Shown here: positions 51,410 to 60,681 of the stretch, piece by piece
How positions within the stretch are numbered: the stretch's first letter is position 1
Layout: each line of letters begins with the position of its first letter
Assembly (NCBI RefSeq): GCF_014191495.1
Contig: NZ_JACHWR010000001.1
Span: 1,860,001-1,924,000 of the forward strand
DNA: 64,000 bases
Direction: 5' to 3'
Source of the DNA: Nocardioides soli
GTDB lineage: Bacteria; Actinomycetota; Actinomycetes; Propionibacteriales; Nocardioidaceae
Made by a program: the position numbers and the translations under genes
The notes under the pieces: model-generated
The model's input: the letters and a program-made list of their open reading frames with translations, nothing else
Database searches by the model: none
Told to the model about the DNA's origin: nothing

Positions 51410-52293
51410 GCCCGCAGCATCTGGTCCAGCGCGTGTCGCACCCGGTCGGCGTCCTCGCGGTACTTCACCAGCGCGCCGAGCGTCGCCGACGCCGCGGCCA
51501 GGTCGATCTCGGCGGTCCCGAGGTAGGTCAGCGCCCGCGCCCAGTCGAGGGTCTCGGCGACACCGGGCGGCTTCTGGAGGTCGCCGCGGCCGCGGAGGTC
51601 CTGCACCACGGCCACGACCTGACGGGCCAGCTCGGCGGAGACCTCGGGGGCGCGGGAGCGGACGATCTCCACCTCGCGCTCCAGGCCGGGGTGGTCGATC
51701 CAGTGGTAGAGGCAGCGCCGCTTGAGCGCGTCGTGGAGCTCACGGGTGCGGTTGGAGGTGAGCACCACGATCGGCGGCGTCGCGGCCCGCACCGTGCCGA
51801 GCTCGGGGATGGAGACCTGGTAGGTCGACAGCACCTCGAGCAGGAACGCCTCGAACTCGTCGTCGGCGCGGTCGACCTCGTCGACCAGCAGCACCGCCGG
51901 GCTCTCCTGGAGCGCCCGCAGCACCGGCCGCGCGAGCAGGAAGCGCGCGTCGTACAGGCTCTTCTCCGTCTCCTCGACGCTGCCGACCCCGCCGTCGCCG
52001 GTGCCGGCCGCCTCGAGCGCGCGCAGGTGCAGGATCTGGCGCGGGAAGTCCCAGTCGTAGAGCGCCTGGGTCGCGTCGATGCCCTCGTAGCACTGGAGCC
52101 GCACCAGCGGCAGGTCCATGCTCTCGGCGATCGCCTCGGCGAGCGCGGTCTTGCCGGTGCCGGGCTCGCCCTCCAGCAGCAGCGGCCGCTGCATCTTCAG
52201 GGCGAGGAAGGTGACCGTGGCGAGCGCGTCGTCGCACAGGTAGCCGGTCGCGCCGAGGCGCTCGGCGATGTCTGCGGGGGTGGACGGCTCCAT
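51406..52293 (-). CDS. coxD: CoxD/MoxR-type AAA+ ATPase
   Basis: A 295-residue AAA+ chaperone: Walker A GEPGTGKTA (42-50), Walker B VLLVDEVDRAD near 137, sensor 1 VVLTSNRTRELHDALKRRCLYHWIDHP. In CO-dehydrogenase clusters, CoxD changes the fold of the apo-enzyme so that the metal centre can be built. First gene of the coxD-coxE-xdhC-cupin-lipoprotein row. Confidence 0.92.
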   Translation of the reverse strand: MEPSTPADIAERLGATGYLCDDALATVTFLALKMQRPLLLEGEPGTGKTALAEAIAESMDLPLVRLQCYEGIDATQALYDWDFPRQILHLRALEAAGTGDGGVGSVEETEKSLYDARFLLARPVLRALQESPAVLLVDEVDRADDEFEAFLLEVLSTYQVSIPELGTVRAATPPIVVLTSNRTRELHDALKRRCLYHWIDHPGLEREVEIVRSRAPEVSAELARQVVAVVQDLRGRGDLQKPPGVAETLDWARALTYLGTAEIDLAAASATLGALVKYREDADRVRHALDQMLRA

Positions 52294-52361
52294 ATCCCGA
52301 GACTAGTCCGCCCGGTGTTGGCGGCGGGTTGGCCCCGGCGATCGCCGGCCGATCGAGGGGC

Positions 52362-53306
52362 TCAGGGGGCGGCGTACGCCGAGACGACCGGGTAGTGGTC
52401 GGAGACGCGGAACCGCTCGTCGCGGTGCACGGCCACCGACCGGGCCTTGCGCTGCGACCAGATCACGTCGAGGTAGGCGCCGCCGCGCGAGCCCGAGCCC
52501 TGGCCGGGCTTCAGCTGGCCCTTGCGGGCCTCCCACGAGGCCACGAGACCCTTGCGACGCATCGTCGCGTAGGCGAGCGACCTGTTGCGCACCGCCTTGT
52601 CGCGCCCGTAGTTGACGTTGAAGTCGCCGACCAGCCAGACCGGGCCACCGGCCCAGCGCTTCTCCTTCCGCACCAGCTTGCCGAGGTTGCGCACCTGGTC
52701 GCGGTACATGCCGAACCGGCGCGGCACGCCCGGCAGCCGCTTGCCGGCGTTCACCGCACCGGAGAGCAGGTGCACGTTGAGGACGGAGACCGTCTCGCCG
52801 CTGGTCCGGCTGCGCAGCCGGACCACGGTCGCCAGCGTCGCCGGCTGCCGGACCAGGCCGGGACCGGTCTTGCTCTCGACCATCCGGCCGGCGGCGATCT
52901 TCGGGGACCGGCCGCGGAGCAGCATGAAGGCGTCCCGGTTCCAGATGACCGGCTCCTGGAGGAACCGCTTCGACACGTAGCTGCCGACCCCCGGCATCGT
53001 CTCGAGCGCATGCGCCTTGTCCTTGCCGGCGGCCTCCTGGAGGCCGCCGACGTCGACGAGCAGGCTGAAGTCGTAGACCGCCTGGCGCCACCGGTCCACC
53101 GGCAGCCCGGCGTTGATGTTGAACGTGCCGACCCGGACGACCGTGGCCCGCTCCGCCGCGGCGTGGTGCTGCGGCGGCTGGTGTGACTGGTGTGACCGGT
53201 GCGGTTGTGCGGCGGCCTGGCCGGTCGGCAGCCCCGTCAGCAGCAGGGCACCGGCCGTCGCCGTGGCGAGGATGGAGCGGACCGTTCCGAGTACGGGAGA
53301 GCGCAT
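52362..53306 (-). CDS. Secreted endonuclease/exonuclease/phosphatase-family protein
   Basis: A 314-residue exported protein: signal peptide (1-35), a His/Gln/Ser-rich linker (HRSHQSHQPPQHH), then an EEP fold with VGTFNINAGL (near 64), GGLQEAAG (catalytic Glu), VWLVGDFNVNYGRD (Asp-x-Asn) and FRVSDHYPVVS (Asp-His). The four-layer nuclease motifs are complete. The true substrate could be nucleic acid, lipid or phosphoinositide. ATG 53306 is the first Met before the signal peptide. Confidence 0.85.
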   Translation of the reverse strand: MRSPVLGTVRSILATATAGALLLTGLPTGQAAAQPHRSHQSHQPPQHHAAAERATVVRVGTFNINAGLPVDRWRQAVYDFSLLVDVGGLQEAAGKDKAHALETMPGVGSYVSKRFLQEPVIWNRDAFMLLRGRSPKIAAGRMVESKTGPGLVRQPATLATVVRLRSRTSGETVSVLNVHLLSGAVNAGKRLPGVPRRFGMYRDQVRNLGKLVRKEKRWAGGPVWLVGDFNVNYGRDKAVRNRSLAYATMRRKGLVASWEARKGQLKPGQGSGSRGGAYLDVIWSQRKARSVAVHRDERFRVSDHYPVVSAYAAP

Positions 53307-53328
53307 GAGGACGCTCCTACCCAGGACA

Positions 53329-53892
53329 TCAGGTCTCAATCGTGTCGACGTCCCGGCCGCCCGCGAGGTCGCCGCACTCGACGAGCTCGACGGCACGGCT
53401 CGCCAGGTAGTCGCGGGCGCCGCGGTCGCCGCTGGTGCCGGAGGCGATCGCCGCCCAGTGGTCCCGGCCGAGCACGACCGGGTGCCCGGGCCGTCCGTCG
53501 TACGCCGCCCGGCGCAGCGTGCCCGCCCCGGGCGCGTCCTCGAGCAGCCGCCGGACCACGTCGGCGCCCACGTCGGGCAGGTCGACGAGCGTGACGACGG
53601 CGGCGACGGCGTCGGTCCCCTGCACCGAGGCCAGCCCGGCCCGCAGCGACGCCGACATGCCGTGTGCCCAGTCGGCGGCGATCACCGCCGCGGCGCCGGT
53701 GCCCTCGAGCAGCGGCAGCGCCTCCTCGGCGGCCGCACCCAGCACCACGTCGACCTGGTCGCAGCCACCCTCGCGCAGCACCCGGGCGCCGCGGATCAGC
53801 CACGGCTCGCCGTCGGCACCGCGCACCAGCGCCTTGGGTCGGCCCATCCGGCGCCCGGCACCGGCGGCGAGCAGGATCCCGTGGACGGTCAC
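53329..53892 (-). CDS. MocA/MobA-like nucleotidyltransferase
   Basis: A 187-residue enzyme: GILLAAGAGRRMGRPKAL (nucleotide-binding start) and VTLVDLPDVGADVVRRLL (metal Asp), matching molybdenum-cofactor cytidylyltransferases (MocA). That would attach CMP to molybdopterin for enzymes of the CoxL/xanthine-dehydrogenase family, which fits the neighbours. GTG 53892 is the start by family alignment; the frame upstream is antisense to other DNA. Confidence 0.87.
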   Translation of the reverse strand: MTVHGILLAAGAGRRMGRPKALVRGADGEPWLIRGARVLREGGCDQVDVVLGAAAEEALPLLEGTGAAAVIAADWAHGMSASLRAGLASVQGTDAVAAVVTLVDLPDVGADVVRRLLEDAPGAGTLRRAAYDGRPGHPVVLGRDHWAAIASGTSGDRGARDYLASRAVELVECGDLAGGRDVDTIET

Positions 53893-53918
53893 GGACGCAT
53901 TCTGTCGTGCCCCGTCGC

Positions 53919-54554
53919 TCAGCCGAAGGCCTGCTGGTAGATCGCCGCCAGGTCGTCGTCGTACGCCGCGGACAGGCCGCACAGCGAGACCTGACCCTGG
54001 GTGGCGGAGACCAGGTAGCGGCCGCCCTCCTCGAAGTCGACCGCCGAGGCGACCCGCTGCAGCTGCTCGCTCGGCGCGGTGACCTGCACCTCGTCGGTCG
54101 GGTCGCCGACGTACCACCGGGTCGGCGCCAGCGTCACCTGGTCCCCGTCGATCGCGGTGACGGTGCCGTCGAACGCCGTGTCGGCGTGGGCGAGGGTCTC
54201 GGCGCTCGGGACGAGGCACTTGGCAGACCCTGCGCTCTCGGGCACCTCGAGCCGGGTGACGGAGGGGGCGGCCTGCTCGGTGCCGACCGGCGCCGGGTCG
54301 TCGCCGGTCAGCGCGCGCAGGCCGAGGAGGCCGGCCCCGGCGATGACCAGCACGGCGGCCGCCGCGACCGCCCAGGTGAGGGGGCCGCGCTGGCGGGTCC
54401 CGGTCTCACGGTTCTCGCTGGTCAGCTCGGTGCTCATGACGTCCTCCACGAGTCGGGCGACCCGGGCCGGGTCGTCGGGCGGGAGGGTGGCCGCCGGGTC
54501 GGCGGCGCGCAGCCGCGCCCGCAGCTCGTCGCGCGGATCGTGGGTGCCGGTCAC
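53919..54554 (-). CDS. Membrane-anchored partner of the ECF sigma factor (possible anti-sigma)
   Basis: A 211-residue protein: about 55 cytosolic residues (DPARVARLVEDVMSTELTSENRETG), one membrane helix (AVAAAAVLVIAGAGLLGLRAL, 62-82) and an outer domain with two cysteines (AKCLVP and VSLCGLS). Its ATG overlaps the sigma gene stop by 4 bases. The layout is that of an anti-sigma factor, but no zinc motif (HxxxCxxC) is present, so it may only be a linked envelope protein. Confidence 0.72.
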   Translation of the reverse strand: MTGTHDPRDELRARLRAADPAATLPPDDPARVARLVEDVMSTELTSENRETGTRQRGPLTWAVAAAAVLVIAGAGLLGLRALTGDDPAPVGTEQAAPSVTRLEVPESAGSAKCLVPSAETLAHADTAFDGTVTAIDGDQVTLAPTRWYVGDPTDEVQVTAPSEQLQRVASAVDFEEGGRYLVSATQGQVSLCGLSAAYDDDLAAIYQQAFG

Positions 54555-55078
54555 GGCGTCCTCCCCTCTCTCGACTCCTCATGTCCGGACGACGCCCCGG
54601 TCTTTCGCAGCTGCGCACGCAGCCGCTCGCGGGCGCGGTGGAGGCGGATGCTCGCCGCGTTGGCCGAGACGCCGAGCACGGTGGCGATCTCGGCCGGGGT
54701 CAGCTGCTCCCAGGCCCACAGTCTCAGCAGCTCGGCGTCGGCGGCGCGCAGGCGAGCCAGTGCCGAGGTCAGCTCCGGGTCGCCGTCGGGCTCGGCATCG
54801 ACCGGCCGTGGCGGGTCCAGCGCGGCGACCCGGGCCGCCATCCGTCGCTGGCGGCGCGCGGACCGCTCCGCGTTGCGCAGGCAGTTGGCCGCCACGCCGT
54901 ACGCCCACGCCAGCGGTGCGTCCGGCAGCTCGGCGACCCGCCGCCAGCAGACCAGCAGCGTCTCGGCCAGGACGTCGTCGGCCGTGTCGGGATCGGTACG
55001 CCGCGCGAGAAAGCGCCGCAGCGGCTCGATGAGCCCGGGCGCGATCTCCTCGAAGCGCTCACGCCGGCTCTCGTCCAC
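54551..55078 (-). CDS. ECF-type RNA polymerase sigma factor
   Basis: A 175-residue sigma factor: region 2 (DDVLAETLLVCWRRVAELPDAPLAWAYGVAANCLRNAERSARRQRR) and region 4 (LRAADAELLRLWAWEQLTPAEIATVLGVSANAASIRLHRARERLR). GTG 55078 is preferred, with GAGGGTGG before it, over a TTG at 55105. It is cotranscribed with the membrane-anchored protein downstream. Confidence 0.87.
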   Translation of the reverse strand: MDESRRERFEEIAPGLIEPLRRFLARRTDPDTADDVLAETLLVCWRRVAELPDAPLAWAYGVAANCLRNAERSARRQRRMAARVAALDPPRPVDAEPDGDPELTSALARLRAADAELLRLWAWEQLTPAEIATVLGVSANAASIRLHRARERLRAQLRKTGASSGHEESREGRTP

Positions 55079-55111
55079 GCCACCACCCTCACACACGGGT
55101 GACAACGCGGC

Positions 55112-55669
55112 TCAGCGCACCAGCTCCTCCGGCCGGAGCTCGATCGGGAACGGCGCGTCGGTGCGGAACGACTCGTCGCCCTTGGCGGACGCGTCCGAGA
55201 CGTACTCGTCGCCGTCGAGCCGCCACGCGGTGATCGACGGACGGTCGGGGTCGACCGCCCAGTACGACGCCACCCCGGCGCGCTCGAACGCCGCGCGCTT
55301 GAGGATGAGGTCGATCAGCCGGGTGCCCGGCGAGAGCACCTCGATCGCGAGCACCGGCAGGCCCACCATCTGCTCGCCCTCGAGTGCGTCGCGTGGGGCG
55401 ACCAGCAGGTCGGGCTGGAGCACGGTGATCTCGGAGAGGGCGATGTCCAAGGGCGTGAGCATCACCTCCAGGTCGTCGGAGCAGGCCTCGCGCAGCCGCA
55501 GGTACAGATTGCCGACGGCACGCTGGTGGGGCACCGCGGGCACGGGCGTGACGATCAGGGACCCGTCGAGGAGCTCGTGGCCGTGCCCGTCATCGGGCAT
55601 CGTGCCCAGGTCCGCGGCCGTCAGCGGACCGCTGGGCGGGAACCCGGACGCGGCGATCATGGGAGTCAT
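55112..55669 (-). CDS. Uma2-family restriction-endonuclease-like protein
   Basis: About 185 residues with the Uma2 pattern: HELLDGSLIVTPVPAVPHQRAVGNLYLRL, then VLQPDLLVAP and PVLAIEVLSPGTRLIDLILKRAAFERAGVASYWAVDPDRPSI. The PD...E-x-K-like residues (PDLL, IEVLS, K) point to a PD-(D/E)XK nuclease fold; natural targets are unknown. The start could be 55687, 55669 or 55660; none has a clear ribosome site. Confidence 0.82.
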   Translation of the reverse strand: MTPMIAASGFPPSGPLTAADLGTMPDDGHGHELLDGSLIVTPVPAVPHQRAVGNLYLRLREACSDDLEVMLTPLDIALSEITVLQPDLLVAPRDALEGEQMVGLPVLAIEVLSPGTRLIDLILKRAAFERAGVASYWAVDPDRPSITAWRLDGDEYVSDASAKGDESFRTDAPFPIELRPEELVR

Positions 55670-55751
55670 CGTGCCCGCTGAAGGCATGGAGCTCAAGACC
55701 GAGGACGAATCCCCGGGGTAGCCCCCGCGTATCGGGCTGGCCACGAGACGG

Positions 55752-55790
55752 CCGAACGGCCCCGGTCCTCGTGGGACCGGGGCCGTTCGG
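55752..55790. terminator. Perfect 17-bp hairpin downstream of groEL
   Basis: Arms 55752-55768 and 55774-55790 pair perfectly over 17 bp with a 5-base loop. It lies 146 bases after the groEL stop and upstream of the Uma2 gene, so it probably ends the groEL message. 55691-55751 shows nothing else. Confidence 0.75.
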
Positions 55791-55825
55791 GTGTTGCTTC
55801 GTGCTGTCGGGCAGCGACGGCGACT

Positions 55826-55887
55826 GGGTTTCGAGACGCGTCGCAGGTCTCGCGCTGGCGCGCGATCCCTGCCGACGCTCCTCAACC
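55826..55887. repeat. Dispersed repeat, variant
   Basis: Begins GGGTTTCGAGACGCGTCGC and ends GACGCTCCTCAACC. It keeps the TTTCGAGAC and CTCCTCAACC ends of the 42-bp family but has a longer, palindromic centre (CGCGCTGGCGCGCG). Confidence 0.7.
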
Positions 55888-55936
55888 TGGCACCTGGCTT
55901 GACCCGGGCCAGCAAGCTGGCCCGGGTCAGGGGTGC

Positions 55937-57670
<1,734 letters not shown>

Positions 57671-57689
57671 TCAACGTCGCCGTTCCGGT

Positions 57690-57716
57690 TTGTCACTCTC
57701 AGGTCGAGAGTGCCAG
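57690..57716 (-). promoter_or_regulatory. CIRCE-like element 2 (HrcA operator)
   Basis: TTGTCACTC-N9-GAGTGCCAG on the plus strand. It fits the CIRCE scheme TTAGCACTC-N9-GAGTGCTAA with the CACTC/GAGTG core intact. It lies between the promoter and the groEL start. Confidence 0.75.
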
Positions 57717-57721
57717 CCTCA

Positions 57722-57751
57722 TGTTTAGCACTCGCCCCTGCCGAGTGCAAG
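57722..57751 (-). promoter_or_regulatory. groEL promoter with CIRCE element 1
   Basis: TTAGCACTC-N9-GAGTGCAAG at 57725-57751 is a near-perfect CIRCE. On the minus strand the -35 TTGCAC (57750-57745) and -10 TAAACA (57727-57722) are 17 bases apart with the operator between and over them, so HrcA would block the polymerase directly. Confidence 0.85.
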
Positions 57752-57768
57752 GCGATCGGCAGCCCGGG

Positions 57769-57921
57769 CGCGAGGCACGAGCGCCCGGGCTGGGACCGAT
57801 CGGGTTGAGCAAGCGCACGCCCGAGCTTGCGAGGGCGTGACCGCGCGTCGAAACCAAGGGGCGGCCGCGGCGCGAGGCACGAGCGCCCGCGCCGCGCGCG
57901 CGAGGCACGAGCGCCCGCGCC
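57769..57921. repeat. Three short direct repeats between groEL promoter and ATP-grasp gene
   Basis: GCGCGAGGCACGAGCGCCCG occurs at 57769, 57870 and 57898; the last two copies extend to 24 bp. Each copy contains GGGCGC/GCGCCC-like complementary ends. The 57752-57928 gap has no gene; it also contains a GCAAGC...GCTTGC inverted repeat near 57810-57830. Confidence 0.75.
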
Positions 57922-57928
57922 GCGCGCC

Positions 57929-58795
57929 TCAGTCGGCCGCGGTACGCCGGCCCGCCCGCTCCGCGACCATGTCGGCGAACGGCACCGCGTTGCCGGGCAA
58001 CACGTCGAGGTAGAGGCCCGGCTCGGTGAGCTCGACCTCGCTGACGACCAACCGGCCGCGGTGGCGCATCATGTCGACCCGGCCGTAGACGATCTCCTCG
58101 CCCAGCAGGCCGGCGACGGTCGCGACCGCCTCCGTCGCCAGCAGGGCGGCGTCCGGGGCGAGGGGCACGGCCCGCGACGTACCGCCGAACTCCTCGTGCA
58201 CCCGGATGTCGGAGGTCCCGGGCAGCTTGTCGACCTGGCTCACGGCATGCCCGGCGATCACGAAGACCGACGTCTCACCGTCGTGGTGGATCGAGTCGAC
58301 CAGCGGCTGCACGACCCAGGGGCCGTGCCCCGCCCCGTCCGGCTCCCAGGCCGCCGGCTCCCGCAGCAGCTCGAGCCCGCGGCCCCCGGCGCCGACCCGC
58401 GGCTTGACGACCGCGATCTGGTGCCGGGCCGCCAGTGCCCGGACCTCCTCGACCGTGTCGGCGGCCGCGGTCGGCACGACGGGCAGCCCGGCCTCCTGGA
58501 GGTCGAGCAGGTAGCGCTTGTCGGTGTTCCAGCGGAAGACCCGGGCGCCGTTGAGCAGCGCCGGACCCAGCCCGGAGGCCCAGCCGAGGAACTCGCCGGC
58601 CCGGGTGTCGTAGTCCCACGTCGAGCGCACCGCGATCACCGCGGCGTCGGACCACTCGACGGCCAGGTCGTCCCACACGACCCAGCGCGCGTCGAGCCCG
58701 CGCTCGCGCAGCGCGGCGTCGAGCGCCTCGTGCCCGTACTCCCCCTCGGGCAGGCCCGAGCAGGTGACGAGCAGGACGAGCGGCCGGTCGGTCAT
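57929..58795 (-). CDS. ATP-grasp domain protein (RimK/glutathione-synthetase-like)
   Basis: A 288-residue protein: RSTWDYDTRAGEFLGWASGLGPALLNGARVFRWNTDKRYLLDLQEAGLPVVPT is the pre-ATP-grasp part, KPRVGAGGRGLELL the ATP loop, and GRVDMMRHRGRLVVSEVELTEPGLYLDV the metal-binding strand (E..E/N). Such stand-alone proteins ligate a carboxylate to an amine; the partners are unknown. Typical of an actinobacterial family. Confidence 0.85.
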   Translation of the reverse strand: MTDRPLVLLVTCSGLPEGEYGHEALDAALRERGLDARWVVWDDLAVEWSDAAVIAVRSTWDYDTRAGEFLGWASGLGPALLNGARVFRWNTDKRYLLDLQEAGLPVVPTAAADTVEEVRALAARHQIAVVKPRVGAGGRGLELLREPAAWEPDGAGHGPWVVQPLVDSIHHDGETSVFVIAGHAVSQVDKLPGTSDIRVHEEFGGTSRAVPLAPDAALLATEAVATVAGLLGEEIVYGRVDMMRHRGRLVVSEVELTEPGLYLDVLPGNAVPFADMVAERAGRRTAAD

Positions 58796-58834
58796 GACGG
58801 GGACACTAGATGACTTCGCGGGCCGCCCCCTCGG

Positions 58835-59854
58835 TCAGGCGCTGTCGCGGACCACCAGGCTCGTGGGGAGCATCCGGCCCGGCAGCGGGGGCCCCGGAGC
58901 GCGGGTGGCGTCGAGGACCATCGCGGCCATCTCGCGCCCCATCTCCTCCGGCGACTGGTGCACGGTCGTGAGCGGCGGGGTGGTCGACTGTGCGATCGGG
59001 GCGTCCTCGAAGCCGACGACCGCGACGTCCTTGGGCACCCGCAGGCCCGCCGCGGCCAGTGCCCGCAGCGCGCCGGCCGCCATCAGGTCGTTGGCGCAGA
59101 AGACCGCGTCGACCTCGCCCCCGGCGAGCAGCTCGCGCATCGCCCGCTCGCCGCTGGCCTGGCCGAAGTCGCCGCGCGCCACCAGGCGCCGGTCGACCGC
59201 GCGCCCGGCCGCGGCCAGCGCGGCGGCGTACCCCTCGTAGCGGAAGCGACCGGCCACCATGTCGGCGGGCCCGGCGATGGTGGCGATGTGACGGCGGCCG
59301 AGGCCGACCAGGTGCTCGACCGCGAGCCGGGCGCCCTGCAGGTTGTCGACGTCGACGAAGTCGGTGGCGACGTCGGCTCCCGACCGGCCGCCGACCACGA
59401 CGGGTACGCCGTGCGCGCGAATCCGCTCGGGCAGCTCGTCGTCGTCGTGGAGCGAGAGCAGGAGGACGCCGTCGACGTGCTGGCGGGTGAGGTACTCGTC
59501 GAGCGCGCCGCGGCGCTGCGAGGCCTGGGCGAACAGCAGCACCAGCTGCCGGTCCGCCGCGGCGAGCGCAGAGCCGATGCCGCGGATGACGCCGGCGAAG
59601 AACGGCTCCCCGAAGACGCGCTCCTCCGACTCCGCGATGACCAGCGCGATCGCGTCGGTGCGCCGGGTGACGAGGGCGCGGGCGGCGGCGTTCGGCACGT
59701 AGCCGAGCTCGGCGATCGCCTGCTCCACGGCGAGGCGGGCCCGCTCGGAGACCTTCTCGCCGCCGTTGATCACCCGCGAGGCCGTACCGCGGCCGACTCC
59801 GGCACGCGCGGCCACCTCCTCCAGCGTGGGGCGGGTCCGCGGTGGTCGGGTCAT
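58835..59854 (-). CDS. LacI-family transcriptional regulator
   Basis: A 339-residue repressor: HTH (TLEEVAARAGVGRGTASRVINGGEKVSERARLAVEQAIAELGYVPNAAARALVTRRTDAI) in residues 9-68, with the hinge helix, then a periplasmic-binding-like sugar domain (GVPVVVGGRSGADVATDFVDVDN). The ligand is unknown and no sugar genes are near. ATG 59854 lies 6 bases after CATACT. Divergent from the YCII operon. Confidence 0.92.
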   Translation of the reverse strand: MTRPPRTRPTLEEVAARAGVGRGTASRVINGGEKVSERARLAVEQAIAELGYVPNAAARALVTRRTDAIALVIAESEERVFGEPFFAGVIRGIGSALAAADRQLVLLFAQASQRRGALDEYLTRQHVDGVLLLSLHDDDELPERIRAHGVPVVVGGRSGADVATDFVDVDNLQGARLAVEHLVGLGRRHIATIAGPADMVAGRFRYEGYAAALAAAGRAVDRRLVARGDFGQASGERAMRELLAGGEVDAVFCANDLMAAGALRALAAAGLRVPKDVAVVGFEDAPIAQSTTPPLTTVHQSPEEMGREMAAMVLDATRAPGPPLPGRMLPTSLVVRDSA

Positions 59855-59968
59855 GGCGCCAGTATGCCGAGGCCATCCCCGGCCGCCGGGTTCGGACGGA
59901 CTGTCGATTCGGCCACCCGTCGCCCGTCATCGCAGTGCCAGACTCATCAACAGACGAGAGGATCTGCC

Positions 59969-60334
59969 ATGACCACGTACGTCGTCCTGCTCCCGGGAGA
60001 CGAGAGCACCTGGGCGGCCGCCACCGAGGAGGAGCGGGCCGCCATGTACGCCAAGCACGGCGAGTTCGCCCGGCTGCTCGCCGAGCGCGGACACACGGTG
60101 ACCGGTGGCGCCGAGCTGACCCACTCCAGCACGGCCAAGGTGGTCCGGCGTACCGACTCCGGCGTCGCCGTGACTGACGGGCCGTACGCCGAGACCGTGG
60201 AGCAGCTGACCGGCTACTACGTCGTCGACAGCGACGACCTCGACGACCTGCTCGAGGTCTGCGGTGTCCTCGCGGACGGCGAGGGTGTCGTCGAGGTGCG
60301 CTCGACGGTCGTGCATGCGGAGGAGCCGGCGTGA
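59969..60334 (+). CDS. YCII/DGPF-domain protein 1
   Basis: A 121-residue YCII-fold protein with ARLLAERGHTVTGGAEL and the DGPY variant of the DGPF motif (VTDGPYAETVEQLTGYYVVD). In ECF42-type operons DGPF proteins are linked to the sigma factor and probably modulate it. ATG 59969 has GAGAGGAT before it. It overlaps the second YCII gene by 4 bases (GTGA). Confidence 0.88.
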   Translation: MTTYVVLLPGDESTWAAATEEERAAMYAKHGEFARLLAERGHTVTGGAELTHSSTAKVVRRTDSGVAVTDGPYAETVEQLTGYYVVDSDDLDDLLEVCGVLADGEGVVEVRSTVVHAEEPA

Positions 60335-60681
60335 GGTTCGTGCTGCTGATGGCCGAGGAGGGCCACTTCGACAAGTGGGACGCCGCCGACGAGGCGACGC
60401 GCCAGCGGGTGGTCGCCGACTTCGAGGCGTTCGACGCGGCGGTGGCCGGGCGCGGTTCGGTCGTGGGCGGCGAGGCGCTGTCGCGACCGGGCGCCGCACG
60501 CACCGTGCGGCCCGGGCCGGACCGCCCGGTGACCGACGGTCCGTTCGCCGAGACCGTCGAGCAGATCGGCGGCTTCTACGTCATCGACGTCGACTCGATC
60601 GACGTCGCGGTCGAGCTGGCCGCGCTGCTGCCGCGGGAGTACACCGTCGAGGTCCGGCCGGTCCCCGAGGTCGCGATCTGA
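60331..60681 (+). CDS. YCII/DGPF-domain protein 2
   Basis: A 116-residue paralogue of the preceding protein with a true DGPF motif (VTDGPFAETVEQIGGFYVID). The two may form a heterodimer. GTG 60331 overlaps the upstream stop; its own stop overlaps the sigma-factor start. Confidence 0.88.
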   Translation: MRFVLLMAEEGHFDKWDAADEATRQRVVADFEAFDAAVAGRGSVVGGEALSRPGAARTVRPGPDRPVTDGPFAETVEQIGGFYVIDVDSIDVAVELAALLPREYTVEVRPVPEVAI

